A stretch of DNA of 64,000 nt. Origin: Clostridium sp. AT4. GTDB taxonomy: Bacteria > Bacillota > Clostridia > Lachnospirales > Lachnospiraceae. The DNA is taken from the NCBI RefSeq assembly GCF_001517625.2, contig NZ_LN999828.1, positions 884,303 to 948,302 of the forward strand, written 5' to 3'. Of the stretch, positions 44,645 to 53,695 are shown one piece after another (the first letter of the stretch is position 1; each line of letters opens with the position of its first letter). Both the position numbers and the translations under genes were made by a program. Under the pieces are notes generated by a model, which saw only the letters and a program-made list of their open reading frames with translations, did no database searches and was not told the origin of the DNA.

Positions 44645-46960
44645 ATGGAAGAACGAGTGATAACCATGCCGGTAGTGGCCTTAAGAGGACTTACCATTCT
44701 TCCGGGAATGGTACAGCATTTTGATGTAAACAGGCCCAGGTCCGTAGCGGCGGTGGAAAAGGCCATGATCGGAGATCAGAAGCTGTTTTTAGTCAGCCAG
44801 AGGCATCCGGAAATTCCGGATCCTGAGCTTAAGGATTTATACCAGGTAGGTACCATTGGAGTCGTAAAGCAGCTGGTGAAGCTGCCGGGAAAGACAGTGC
44901 GGGTGCTGGTAGAAGGGCTTGAGCGTGCGGAGCTTCTTGATTTTGATTCGCAGGAGCCCTGTCTGATCGGAGAGATCAGTTCCATGGAGCCGGAGCAGGA
45001 GGATGCAGATGACCTGGCAAAGGAAGCCATGGTGCGGATCATCCGGGAAAAACTGGAGGAGTATGGAACCGTAAACTTAAGGGCAGCCAAGGAAAACCTG
45101 CCGTCCCTTCTTCTGATCAACGACCTGTCTGAGCTGTTGGATCAGATTGCGATCCAGCTTCCCTGGGATTATACGGTGCGCCAGAATGTGCTTGAGTGCA
45201 CCCTGCTTTCCGCCCGCTATGAGACCGTGCTTCAGACGTTGCTTACCGAGATGGAGGTTTACCGGATCAAAAAAGATTTTCAGGAAAAGGTAAAGGCAGA
45301 TATCGATAAGAATCAGAAGGAATACATCCTCAGAGAGCAGATGAAGATCATCCGTCAGGAGCTGGGAGAGGATACTTCCCTGTCAGATGCAGATGATTAT
45401 CAGGAAAAGGCAGAGAAGTTAGAGGCAGAAAAGGAAGTAAAGGAAAAGCTTTTAAAGGAAATCGGACGCTTCCGCACCATGCCCACGGGAAGCCAGGAGA
45501 CAAATGTGCTGCGGACCTATATTGAAACCCTTTTAGAACTTCCCTGGAAAAAAATGTCAAAAGATAATGATGATATCCTTCATGCCCAGGAAGTGCTTAA
45601 TGAAGATCATTACGGCCTGGAAAAGGTAAAGGAGCGTATTCTGGAGTATCTGGCTGTGCGCAGCCTTACAAAGAAGGGCACCAGTCCCATTATCTGTTTG
45701 GTAGGCCCGCCCGGAACGGGAAAAACATCTATTGCCAGATCCGTAGCCAGAGCGCTGAATAAAAAGTATGTGCGCATCAGTCTGGGCGGCGTCCGGGATG
45801 AGGCTGAGATCCGGGGACATCGGAAAACCTATGTTGGCGCTATGCCCGGCCGTCTGGCAGAGGGACTGCGTCAGGCGGGAGTGAGCAATCCGCTGATGCT
45901 TCTTGATGAGATTGATAAGGTAAGCAGCGATTATAAGGGCGATACCTCATCGGCTCTTTTAGAGGTCTTAGACGGCGAACAGAATGTGCGGTTCAGGGAT
46001 CACTACATAGAGGTTCCCATTGATTTATCCCAGGTTCTTTTTATTGCCACGGCCAACACAACCCAGACCATTCCAGGGCCTCTTCTTGACCGTATGGAGG
46101 TCATAGAGGTAAACAGCTATACGGAAAATGAGAAGTTCCACATTGCAAAGGATTATCTGGTAGGAAAGCAGAGAGAGAGAAGCGGACTGACAGAGGAACA
46201 GATCGTATTTTCTGATAAGAGTTTGGAAAAGATTATCCACAATTATACCAGAGAGGCCGGAGTGAGAAACTTAGAGCGCCGGATCGGAGACGTGTGCCGT
46301 AAGGCCGCCAGAGGGTATCTGGAGGATAAAAAGCACAGCCGTATCCGTATCACGGAAAGCAATCTGGAAAAATATCTGGGAAAGGAAAAGATTACCTTTG
46401 AGGATGCAAATGAGGAGGACGAGGTGGGAATCGTACGGGGACTGGCCTGGACAAGCGCCGGAGGCGATACTCTTCAGATCGAAGTCAATGTGATGCCTGG
46501 AAAGGGAAATCTTTTAATGACCGGACAGCTGGGAGATGTAATGAAAGAATCCGCTCAGACGGCTCTTACCTATGTGCGTTCTATCTGTCCGGAATACGGG
46601 CTGGCAGACGATTATTTTGAAAAACATGACCTGCATATCCATATCCCGGAGGGTGCTGTGCCAAAGGACGGCCCATCAGCAGGCATTACCATGGCGACAG
46701 CCATGCTGTCTGCTGTGACAGGAAAGAAGGTTCTTGCAAAAGTGGCCATGACCGGTGAGATTACCTTAAGAGGCCGGGTACTGCCTATCGGAGGCTTAAA
46801 GGAAAAAATCCTGGCAGCCAAGATGGCCCATATTAAGAAGGTTCTTGTGCCGGAGAAAAACAGGCCGGATATCGGAGAACTTTCTAAGGAGATCACAAAG
46901 GGACTGGAAATCGTATTTGTTAAAAACATGGAAGCAGTGGTAAAGGAGGCATTTGCATGA
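44645..46960 (+). CDS. lon: ATP-dependent protease Lon
   Basis: Homo-oligomeric AAA+ serine protease, 771 residues. The N-terminal LON substrate-binding domain (about 8-200), a coiled helical region, Walker A GPPGTGKTSIARSV (about residue 355), Walker B LMLLDEIDKV, and a C-terminal protease domain with catalytic Ser in KDGPSAGITMA and Lys in GGLKEKILAAK are all present. It degrades misfolded and regulatory proteins. GAGGTGA precedes the ATG only loosely. Its stop overlaps the ATG of engB (ATGA), a common arrangement in Firmicutes. Confidence 0.96.
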   Translation: MEERVITMPVVALRGLTILPGMVQHFDVNRPRSVAAVEKAMIGDQKLFLVSQRHPEIPDPELKDLYQVGTIGVVKQLVKLPGKTVRVLVEGLERAELLDFDSQEPCLIGEISSMEPEQEDADDLAKEAMVRIIREKLEEYGTVNLRAAKENLPSLLLINDLSELLDQIAIQLPWDYTVRQNVLECTLLSARYETVLQTLLTEMEVYRIKKDFQEKVKADIDKNQKEYILREQMKIIRQELGEDTSLSDADDYQEKAEKLEAEKEVKEKLLKEIGRFRTMPTGSQETNVLRTYIETLLELPWKKMSKDNDDILHAQEVLNEDHYGLEKVKERILEYLAVRSLTKKGTSPIICLVGPPGTGKTSIARSVARALNKKYVRISLGGVRDEAEIRGHRKTYVGAMPGRLAEGLRQAGVSNPLMLLDEIDKVSSDYKGDTSSALLEVLDGEQNVRFRDHYIEVPIDLSQVLFIATANTTQTIPGPLLDRMEVIEVNSYTENEKFHIAKDYLVGKQRERSGLTEEQIVFSDKSLEKIIHNYTREAGVRNLERRIGDVCRKAARGYLEDKKHSRIRITESNLEKYLGKEKITFEDANEEDEVGIVRGLAWTSAGGDTLQIEVNVMPGKGNLLMTGQLGDVMKESAQTALTYVRSICPEYGLADDYFEKHDLHIHIPEGAVPKDGPSAGITMATAMLSAVTGKKVLAKVAMTGEITLRGRVLPIGGLKEKILAAKMAHIKKVLVPEKNRPDIGELSKEITKGLEIVFVKNMEAVVKEAFA

Positions 46961-47553
46961 TTATTAAATCCGTAGATCTGGAAACCGTATGCGGCGTCAC
47001 CAGCCGGCTGCCGGAAAATACGCTGCCGGAATTTGCCTTTGCAGGCAAATCCAATGTGGGCAAATCTTCCCTGATCAATGCCCTGATGAACCGCAAGTCC
47101 TATGCCAGAACCTCGTCCCAGCCGGGAAAGACGCAGACCATCAATTTTTACAACATCAATCAGGCGCTGTACTATGTGGATCTGCCCGGATACGGCTACG
47201 CAAAGGTTTCTCTGGAGGCCAAGGCAAAGTGGGGAAAGATGATCGAGCGGTATCTGCAGAAATCCCCTATGCTGAAACTGGTGTTTCTGCTGGTGGATAT
47301 CCGTCACGAGCCCTCTGCCAATGACAAGATGATGTACGACTGGGTGGTGAGCAACGGCTACCATCCGGTGATCATCGCCACCAAGCTGGACAAGCTCAAA
47401 CGCAGCCAGGTGCCAAAGGCCGTAAAGACCATCCGCACAGGGCTGGGAATGGAGAAAGAAGATATCCTGATTCCTTTTTCTGCTGAGACAAAGCAGGGGA
47501 GAGAGGAGATATGGGAATTGATTGAGAAAGTGGCGTTGGGAACAGAAGAATAA
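46957..47553 (+). CDS. engB: Ribosome-biogenesis GTPase EngB/YsxC
   Basis: A 198-residue TRAFAC-class GTPase needed for late 50S subunit assembly. It has G1 GKSNVGKSSL (residues 31-40), the G2 region with SSQPGKTQT, G3 DLPGYG, G4 TKLDKL and the G5-like FSAETKQG. It is coupled to lon by an ATGA overlap and ends the operon at a strong terminator. Confidence 0.95.
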   Translation: MIIKSVDLETVCGVTSRLPENTLPEFAFAGKSNVGKSSLINALMNRKSYARTSSQPGKTQTINFYNINQALYYVDLPGYGYAKVSLEAKAKWGKMIERYLQKSPMLKLVFLLVDIRHEPSANDKMMYDWVVSNGYHPVIIATKLDKLKRSQVPKAVKTIRTGLGMEKEDILIPFSAETKQGREEIWELIEKVALGTEE

Positions 47554-47560
47554 AGAAAAA

Positions 47561-47602
47561 GGGACTCCCCGGCTATATCCATTCAGCCGGGGAGCCCTTT
47601 TT
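47561..47602. terminator. Terminator after engB
   Basis: GGGACTCCCCGGCT (47561-47574) pairs with AGCCGGGGAGCCC (47585-47597) with one bulged A, followed by T5. The opposing Uma2 gene ends inside the tail, so the site probably serves both directions. Confidence 0.85.
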
Positions 47603-48152
47603 ACAACAGCTTACTGATATTAATACAAAGATCCGAATAAATGCCCACCCTGATATCACTCTCAAAGGGAAAGATAACAGGGGCAAATTCGGCGGGATCC
47701 TGATCGTAGAGGTGAACAGTTGTACATTTTTTGACCGGGTCAACGATCCAATATTCACGGACGCCGGAATTTAAGTACAGGACGGGTTTTTGAACATAAT
47801 CCATCCTCCGGCTGCTGGGGGATACGATCTCGATGATAAGATCCGGAGCACCGGAGCATCCACGGTCTGTCAGCTTGTCAGGATCGCAGATGACAGAAAG
47901 ATCCGGCTCTACCCAGTTTTTGTCCTCGCAGTCCAGATTGACAGCAAAGGGGGCGGCATAGATCTGGCAGTTTCCCCGATGTTCCTCAATGTATGTTCCA
48001 ATGGTGATATACAGCTGTCCGGATATTCTCTGATGGATCCGGCTGGGAGGAGCCATGTTATAGAGCTGTCCGTCAATTAACTCTGCCCGGGTATTTTCTG
48101 GCAGATTCCAGTAATCATCCGATGTATAAAGTCTGGGTTTTAACAAAGGCAT
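47601..48152 (-). CDS. Uma2-family endonuclease-like protein
   Basis: A 183-residue Uma2/DUF820 protein with a PD-(D/E)XK nuclease-like fold: ENTRAELIDGQLYNMAPPS near the N-terminus, then the conserved PDLSVIC and DLIIEIVSPSSRRMDYVQK strands, and EYWIVDP at the end of the core. These proteins are common in cyanobacteria and Clostridia; the true function is unproven and may involve mobile-element or DNA-repair contexts. It lies 38 bp downstream of the DUF4364 gene on the same strand, possibly co-transcribed. Confidence 0.85.
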   Translation of the reverse strand: MPLLKPRLYTSDDYWNLPENTRAELIDGQLYNMAPPSRIHQRISGQLYITIGTYIEEHRGNCQIYAAPFAVNLDCEDKNWVEPDLSVICDPDKLTDRGCSGAPDLIIEIVSPSSRRMDYVQKPVLYLNSGVREYWIVDPVKKCTTVHLYDQDPAEFAPVIFPFESDIRVGIYSDLCINISKLL

Positions 48153-48190
48153 AAAATGGTTCCTTTCTGAAAACGAAATTTCCGTTTATG

Positions 48191-48718
48191 TTACGACAGT
48201 AGCGTATGCATAATATGGAAATAGATTTCCTGGCTTTTAGAGCGCCAGGCGCTGCACATATCCTCGGCCTGATCCTTGTCCGGAACGGACAGATCCAGAC
48301 GGATCAGGACGGCTTTGTTTTCCCGTACCTCGCAGTGAACGATATAGTCCTGATTGGTGCCTTTATAGAAATCAGCCGTGGTTCCTACCTCTTCACGGAG
48401 TCGGAATTTATTTTCCTTTAAATACTGATCCATGTCCTCCACAATGGCCGGGGATATATTTTTGCCGAAAAAGTTTAAGGTTTCTTCCCCCTCCTTTGTA
48501 ATCTCATAGCGTGTGCTGCTGTGGCTGGCTTCCTTATGGATCAGTCCTGCTTCCTCCAGTTCATTTAGGGCCTGCTGAAGGGTAAAATAGGTAGTATATT
48601 CGTGCTCCGTAAAAAAGCTGGTCAGCTGGGCGTTGTTTAAGGGGAAGTTCACCTGCTTTAACATATACAGATTCATCAGTTTATATAGGGTCATAGGCTC
48701 AGTCAGCATATCGCGCAC
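48191..48718 (-). CDS. DUF4364 family winged-helix protein
   Basis: A 175-residue protein of the clostridial DUF4364 family. Residues 8-75 form a PadR-like winged-helix region (LYKLMNLYMLKQVNFPLNNA, LQQALNELEEAGLIH, YEITKEGEETL); the C-terminal half is a beta-rich domain of unknown role. Probably a DNA-binding regulator. It is transcribed divergently from the DUF5717-DUF5716-TPR cassette from its own promoter at 48754-48782, so it is the nearest candidate regulator of that cassette; this is inference from position. Confidence 0.85.
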   Translation of the reverse strand: MRDMLTEPMTLYKLMNLYMLKQVNFPLNNAQLTSFFTEHEYTTYFTLQQALNELEEAGLIHKEASHSSTRYEITKEGEETLNFFGKNISPAIVEDMDQYLKENKFRLREEVGTTADFYKGTNQDYIVHCEVRENKAVLIRLDLSVPDKDQAEDMCSAWRSKSQEIYFHIMHTLLS

Positions 48719-48753
48719 TCCATTGAATAAAATTGTTGCAATTCTTACTGTCT

Positions 48754-48782
48754 ATCATACCAAGTTTAAGGGGGTAAATCAA
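48754..48782 (-). promoter_or_regulatory. Promoter of the DUF4364 gene
   Basis: On the minus strand TTGATT (48777-48782) and TATGAT (48754-48759) are 17 bp apart. On the plus strand TTTTAA (48802-48807) and TATCAT (48825-48830), also 17 bp apart, are a weaker candidate for the divergent DUF5717 gene. Confidence 0.6.
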
Positions 48783-48876
48783 GCTGTAGTGCAGATTTCT
48801 CTTTTAAATTATATGAAAATGTGTTATCATGAAACGTAAGCAAAAAGCATAAGAGGAAGACACAGGTGGTAGGTGT

Positions 48877-51800
48877 ATGAGAGAACGGATCAACCGTTTG
48901 GCCAGAGGCATCGTTGACGGCGGTGTTCCGGGGCTGATGATAAAGCCTGAGCGTCTGGAAGGCTCTTTTGGGGCAGGCCAGACGGTAAAGGGCGAATTTC
49001 TTGTGCAGAGTACGAATGATCTGTACATAAAAGGACTGGTCTATTCCAGCAATGAGAGAGTACGGGCTGTAAATGAGGCTTTTGGAGGCCTTCGCAGCCA
49101 TATTATATATGAGGTCGACACCCGCTGTATGGAAGATGGAGACGAAATCAAGGGATCTTTTTACCTGGTCACCAATGGAGGTGAGAGGGAGATTCCTTAT
49201 TCTTTGCGCATTCAGACGGGAACCGGAGGGGAGGAACTGGCATCTTTAAAGACGGCCAGAGACTTTGCAAACCTTGCGCGGAAAAATACAGAGCTGGCTT
49301 TGCGTCTGTTTGAGTATCAGGATTTTATACAGGCACCCTTTATGCAGGAACCGGAAGCCAGAAGCATTTACGAAGGCCTGCGGGGAAGAAACGGAAGGAA
49401 AAATCTGCTGGAAGAATTTCTGGTGGCTCTTCATGTAAAGGAGCCGGTGAGGATCAGCACAGACACATCGCCCAGATGCTACAGGGATCTGGAAGAGGAG
49501 AAGGAAGACTTTATTGAGCTGGCGCTCAGCGGATGGGGATATAAAGAGGCCGTGCTTCAGGCAGAGGGGGCATTTATTTCTCTGGAAACGTCTTCTGTGA
49601 CAGACCGGGATTTTACGGAAAACCGCTGCCAGATCCCTTATCGGATTTTACCAGATGCTCTTCACGGAGGAAAGAACATGGGGCGGATCGTGATCCGTAC
49701 CCCCCGCCGGGAGTTTGTGATCCCTATTGAGGCCGAGAGAAGGAAACGCCGGGATCCATACAGGGAAACGGCAGAGGATAAAAAAGGATTTCTGGAATAT
49801 ATACAGAAGCGGCTCCTCTATGAACTTGCTGCTTCTACGGACAGAGAATGGGAGGAGGAGCTGCTCCAGGAAACAGAAAAGCTTCGCATTCTTTATCCAA
49901 AGGATGGCAGGGTGCGTCTTCTCAGGGCAGAGCATCTGATGCTTTCCGGACGCAGGGATACAGCGCAGGCGGCTCTTGAAGAGGTGCGGGAGGAAGTCCT
50001 GAAGGAACAGGAAAAGATGCCGTGGCTGTACTGTTATTATGAATATCTGTGTCTTTTATTAAATCCCTCAGAAAGCAGAAAGGAAGAACTGATACGTTAT
50101 ATAAGGAAGCTTCTCTGGGAAAAGGGCAGTCCATCCCCATGGCTGCTGCTCCTTTTGATCCGTACCGATGAGACCTGTCTTCAGAATCCTCTGGATCTGT
50201 ACCGTTCTATGGAAATGCTCTTTGCCAACGGGTGCAGAAGCCCGTTCCTTTACGGAAGAGCCTGCCGTCTGCTTACAGAACATCCGGTACTGTTTTTAAA
50301 GCTGGGTGCATTTGAACTTCAGGTGCTTCAGCTTGGGATCCGGGAAGGGCTTTTAGACAGGGAGACAGTTTTAAAGGCAGCAGATTTTATTTCCGCACAG
50401 AAATATTACAGAAAGCCCGTGTGGAGACTGGCAAAACAGCTCTATGAGGCATATCCGGAGCGGAAACTTTTAGAGGCGGTCTGCGGTTTGCTGATCCGTG
50501 GGGAACAAAAGACCGGAGAGGCGTTTTTATGGTATGAAAAGGCTCAGGAGGCTCATATCAACATTACAAGGCTGTATGAGTATTTCCTTTATTCCCTGCC
50601 GAATGACTATAACCGTCTGCTGCCGAAAGAGGTGCTTTTATATTTCTCTTATGATAAGACTCTGGACCGGGAGCATCGGTGCATTCTTTACAGGAATATC
50701 CTGCTGTACATGAATCCCTCGTCTGAGCTTTATCAGTCATACATCAGGGAAATGGAGCAGTTTGCCATGGAGCAGCTCTTTGCCCTGCGGATCGACAGCC
50801 GGCTGGCGGTGATCTATGAGCATATGATCTACCAGGATATGATTGATGAGCGGGCGGCAAAGGTCCTGCCTGCCATCCTTTGTTCCCGGCGCATTATTTG
50901 TGAGGAGCCCGGAATGAAGTATGTGGTCGTCCGCTGTGAAGAGCTGCAGGATGAGGAAACATATGCTCTGGAAAAGGGAGAGGCATACGTTCCGGCCCGT
51001 TCCGGCCATATGATCTTAATGTTCCAGGATGCCTATGGAAACCGGTATCTGGATGTGAAGCACAGAAAATATCCTGTAATGGATAAAAAGGAACTGCTGG
51101 ACCGGTGCGCTAAACTGGCTCCGGATCATCCCATGCTGCTTTTAAGGGCCTGCTGTCAGGTGATGGGAGAAGGAATCCATACTCTTCAGGAGGCTCATAT
51201 GTTAGATGAGGCAGCGCATCTTCTCCGGTTAAATCCTGTGTTTGAGACCAGACTGAGGGAACAGGTAGTGGAATTTTACTGTCGTATGGAAGAGGATGAC
51301 AGGGAGGACAAAAACAGTGCAAACTGTGCCTGTCTGGTTCAGATGGATAAGGAGGATTTAAGCGAAAAGGCAAGAAAGCGGATCTGTGAGACCCTGATCG
51401 GACAGGATTTTCTCAGGGAAGCTTATGATATGATTTGCAGGTTTAAGATCACAGATATCGATGTACAGCTTCTTTCCAGACTGTGCAGCCGGATGATCTT
51501 ACAGCAGCTTTTTGATCAGGATGACTGGCTTTTATCTTTTTCCTATCGTGTATTTGAAGCAGGAAAGGCAGATAGTGTGGTTTTGGATTACCTTTGCGAG
51601 CATTTTAACGGAACGGTGTCTCAGATGTACGGGATCCTGATCCGGGGCGTGCAGGAGCATATCGAAACCTATGATCTGGAGGAACGGCTGCTGGCTCAGA
51701 TGTTGTTTACCGGCTGCTGCGACCGCATAGATTCTGTATTTGATCTGTATATGAGCCGCAAAAAGACCAGAGAAAGTATTGTGAAGGCTTATTTTACAGA

Positions 51801-52455
51801 AAAATGCGCCCAGTATTTTCTGGAAGGAAAGGAAATGGATCCCAAGGTATTTGACTACCTGAAAAAAGCCGCCAGGATGAGCCTTAACAGAGAAAAGCTT
51901 CCTACGCTGTATCTGCTTTCCCTGACCAAATATTTTGCAGGGATCCCTGAAATCAGTCCGGAAGATAAAGAGCTGCTTTTATTTATGACACGTCTCCTTT
52001 TGGAGCAGAGACTCATATTTCCGTATACCAGAGACCTGTCCCGCCATATTCCTGTTCCGGAGGATATCCTGGATAAGACCATGGTGGAGTACCATGGTGA
52101 CAGGGATCGGGCGCCCTGGATGGAAGTCCGTTTGCTGCCGGAAGAAACCTCTTTTCACCGGGAGGAAATGCGGAGGGTTTACCAGGGAATTTATGTAAAG
52201 GAAATGGTGCTTTTCGAGGGAGAGACGTTAGAGTACCAGATTTATGAAAGAGGGAGCCGGGGAAGGGTTCTGACAGCCGAGGGAAGGCTTACCTGCGACC
52301 ATAAGCTGGATGGGAGGGAAAACAGCCGTTTTGCCTGCTTAAACCGCATGGGAGCAGCATTAAAAGAGAAAAATGAGGAAAAGCTTGCTGGTGCCATGGA
52401 GGACTATCTGAAACGGTCCGCCGTGCTGGGAAGCCTGTTTCCGGTGAAAGAATAG
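48877..52455 (+). CDS. DUF5717 family large solenoid protein
   Basis: A 1192-residue protein of the Lachnospiraceae DUF5717 family, of unknown function. Residues 10-120 look like a beta-sandwich (alternating hydrophobic strands, SFGAGQTVKGEFLVQS, IYEVDTRCMEDGDEIKGSFY). A second beta region covers about 170-290. Then comes a very long helical part (about 300-1060) with TPR-like repeats (for example LRAEHLMLSGRRDTAQAALE). A final beta-rich region (about 1075-1192) contains EMVLFEGETLEYQIYE. No signal peptide or membrane segment is seen, so it is probably cytoplasmic. It is first in a three-gene cassette with an Hsp70-like protein and a TPR protein. AGGTGG precedes the ATG. Confidence 0.85.
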   Translation: MRERINRLARGIVDGGVPGLMIKPERLEGSFGAGQTVKGEFLVQSTNDLYIKGLVYSSNERVRAVNEAFGGLRSHIIYEVDTRCMEDGDEIKGSFYLVTNGGEREIPYSLRIQTGTGGEELASLKTARDFANLARKNTELALRLFEYQDFIQAPFMQEPEARSIYEGLRGRNGRKNLLEEFLVALHVKEPVRISTDTSPRCYRDLEEEKEDFIELALSGWGYKEAVLQAEGAFISLETSSVTDRDFTENRCQIPYRILPDALHGGKNMGRIVIRTPRREFVIPIEAERRKRRDPYRETAEDKKGFLEYIQKRLLYELAASTDREWEEELLQETEKLRILYPKDGRVRLLRAEHLMLSGRRDTAQAALEEVREEVLKEQEKMPWLYCYYEYLCLLLNPSESRKEELIRYIRKLLWEKGSPSPWLLLLLIRTDETCLQNPLDLYRSMEMLFANGCRSPFLYGRACRLLTEHPVLFLKLGAFELQVLQLGIREGLLDRETVLKAADFISAQKYYRKPVWRLAKQLYEAYPERKLLEAVCGLLIRGEQKTGEAFLWYEKAQEAHINITRLYEYFLYSLPNDYNRLLPKEVLLYFSYDKTLDREHRCILYRNILLYMNPSSELYQSYIREMEQFAMEQLFALRIDSRLAVIYEHMIYQDMIDERAAKVLPAILCSRRIICEEPGMKYVVVRCEELQDEETYALEKGEAYVPARSGHMILMFQDAYGNRYLDVKHRKYPVMDKKELLDRCAKLAPDHPMLLLRACCQVMGEGIHTLQEAHMLDEAAHLLRLNPVFETRLREQVVEFYCRMEEDDREDKNSANCACLVQMDKEDLSEKARKRICETLIGQDFLREAYDMICRFKITDIDVQLLSRLCSRMILQQLFDQDDWLLSFSYRVFEAGKADSVVLDYLCEHFNGTVSQMYGILIRGVQEHIETYDLEERLLAQMLFTGCCDRIDSVFDLYMSRKKTRESIVKAYFTEKCAQYFLEGKEMDPKVFDYLKKAARMSLNREKLPTLYLLSLTKYFAGIPEISPEDKELLLFMTRLLLEQRLIFPYTRDLSRHIPVPEDILDKTMVEYHGDRDRAPWMEVRLLPEETSFHREEMRRVYQGIYVKEMVLFEGETLEYQIYERGSRGRVLTAEGRLTCDHKLDGRENSRFACLNRMGAALKEKNEEKLAGAMEDYLKRSAVLGSLFPVKE

Positions 52456-52471
52456 ATGGAGGAGACAGCGG

Positions 52472-53695
52472 ATGGACGGCCTAGTGATCGGTCTGGATCT
52501 GAATGATGAGTATACTCAGATCAGCTGCTATGGAAAAGAAATATCCTGGACGATCCCCACGGTGATCTGCAGGAAAAAAGAGGAGGAAATCTGGCTTACA
52601 GGGGAGGAGGCCTATGCGGCCACGCTTCTGGGCGAAGGGGTGATCGTAGATAAGCTTTTAAAGATGGTGCAAAAAGAAGGCACCTCTACCATTGGAGGGG
52701 TGTGCTATACAGGCGCCCTTCTGCTGCGTATTTTTCTGCAGCAGGTTTTAGAATATCCCTTAAAGGAAGAGGGGAAAAAGACCGTTTCCCAGCTGGTAGT
52801 GACCATGCAGGAGATGGATGCAAGGCTTACGGACACACTGATGTACTGCGCGGATGCCATGGGCATTTCCAGAGACAGGGTCCATGTGATCAGTCACACA
52901 GAAAGTTTTGTATATTATGTGCTGAGCCAGAAACGGGAGCTCTGGTCCAATCAGGTAGGGCTGTTTGAGCTGGCAGCAGACCGTCTGTGCTATTATGAAA
53001 TGAAGGTTCAGAGAGGAATGCGCCGAAACATGGTCCAGGCAGAAGCTCAGAACCAGGAGGAAGCCTTTGATCTGGATATCCTGGGTACGCCTTCCGGACA
53101 GAAGCTTGCAGATCAGATCCTTACTTCCTGCGGGGAAAAACTTTTGAGCAAAAAACTCTTCTCCACCGTATTTCTCACAGGAAAAGGGTTCGAGCGCCAG
53201 GACTGGGCCGGCGGGTTTATGAAGCTGGTATGCAGCAGGAGAAGGTGCTTTGTGGAAAAGGAGCTTTTTTCCAGGGGAGCGGCGTTTAAGGGACAGGATT
53301 ATCTTAATTCCGCTACCGAATACCCCTATATTTTTGTCTGCGAGGGACGTTTAAAAGCAGAGGTTGATTTAAAGGTTATGCAGAAAGGGAAGGAGGTTCT
53401 CCTGGCTGTGGCCTCTTATGGAGATAACTGGTATGAGTCAAAGAGTTCTCTGGAGCTGATCCTGGATGATGAAAAGGAGATTGAATTTATCATTTCCCAT
53501 CTGGATTCCAGAAAGAAAAAGGTTGTAAAGGTGCCTCTTTCCGGTTTTCCGGACCGTCCTCCAAAAACGACCCGGATTGAGATGAATATTGGTTTTAAAG
53601 ATGAAAATACCATGGTCACGGTGATCAAGGACAGAGGCTTTGGGGATCTGTTTCCTGCTTCCGGGGCTGTGGTAAGGCAAGAGGTAAGCTTATGA
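52472..53695 (+). CDS. DUF5716 family protein, degenerate Hsp70-like
   Basis: A 407-residue protein, DUF5716-type, unknown function. In order it carries counterparts of Hsp70 landmarks: a phosphate-1 strand (VIGLDLNDEYTQISCY, residues 5-20), a VTMQEMDARLTDTL segment (110-123) like the DnaK region that precedes connect-1, SHTESFVYYVL (141-151) at the connect-1 position, VFLTGKGFE (233-241) at the adenosine motif, and SRGAAFKGQ (267-275). The phosphate-2 loop is degenerate (LFELAADR, 164-171, no GGG). Residues 355-392 resemble the DnaK substrate-binding beta domain (LSGFPDRPP, then FKDENTMVTVIKDRG). It is 16 bp behind DUF5717 and overlaps the TPR gene by 4 bp. ATP use is uncertain. Confidence 0.75.
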   Translation: MDGLVIGLDLNDEYTQISCYGKEISWTIPTVICRKKEEEIWLTGEEAYAATLLGEGVIVDKLLKMVQKEGTSTIGGVCYTGALLLRIFLQQVLEYPLKEEGKKTVSQLVVTMQEMDARLTDTLMYCADAMGISRDRVHVISHTESFVYYVLSQKRELWSNQVGLFELAADRLCYYEMKVQRGMRRNMVQAEAQNQEEAFDLDILGTPSGQKLADQILTSCGEKLLSKKLFSTVFLTGKGFERQDWAGGFMKLVCSRRRCFVEKELFSRGAAFKGQDYLNSATEYPYIFVCEGRLKAEVDLKVMQKGKEVLLAVASYGDNWYESKSSLELILDDEKEIEFIISHLDSRKKKVVKVPLSGFPDRPPKTTRIEMNIGFKDENTMVTVIKDRGFGDLFPASGAVVRQEVSL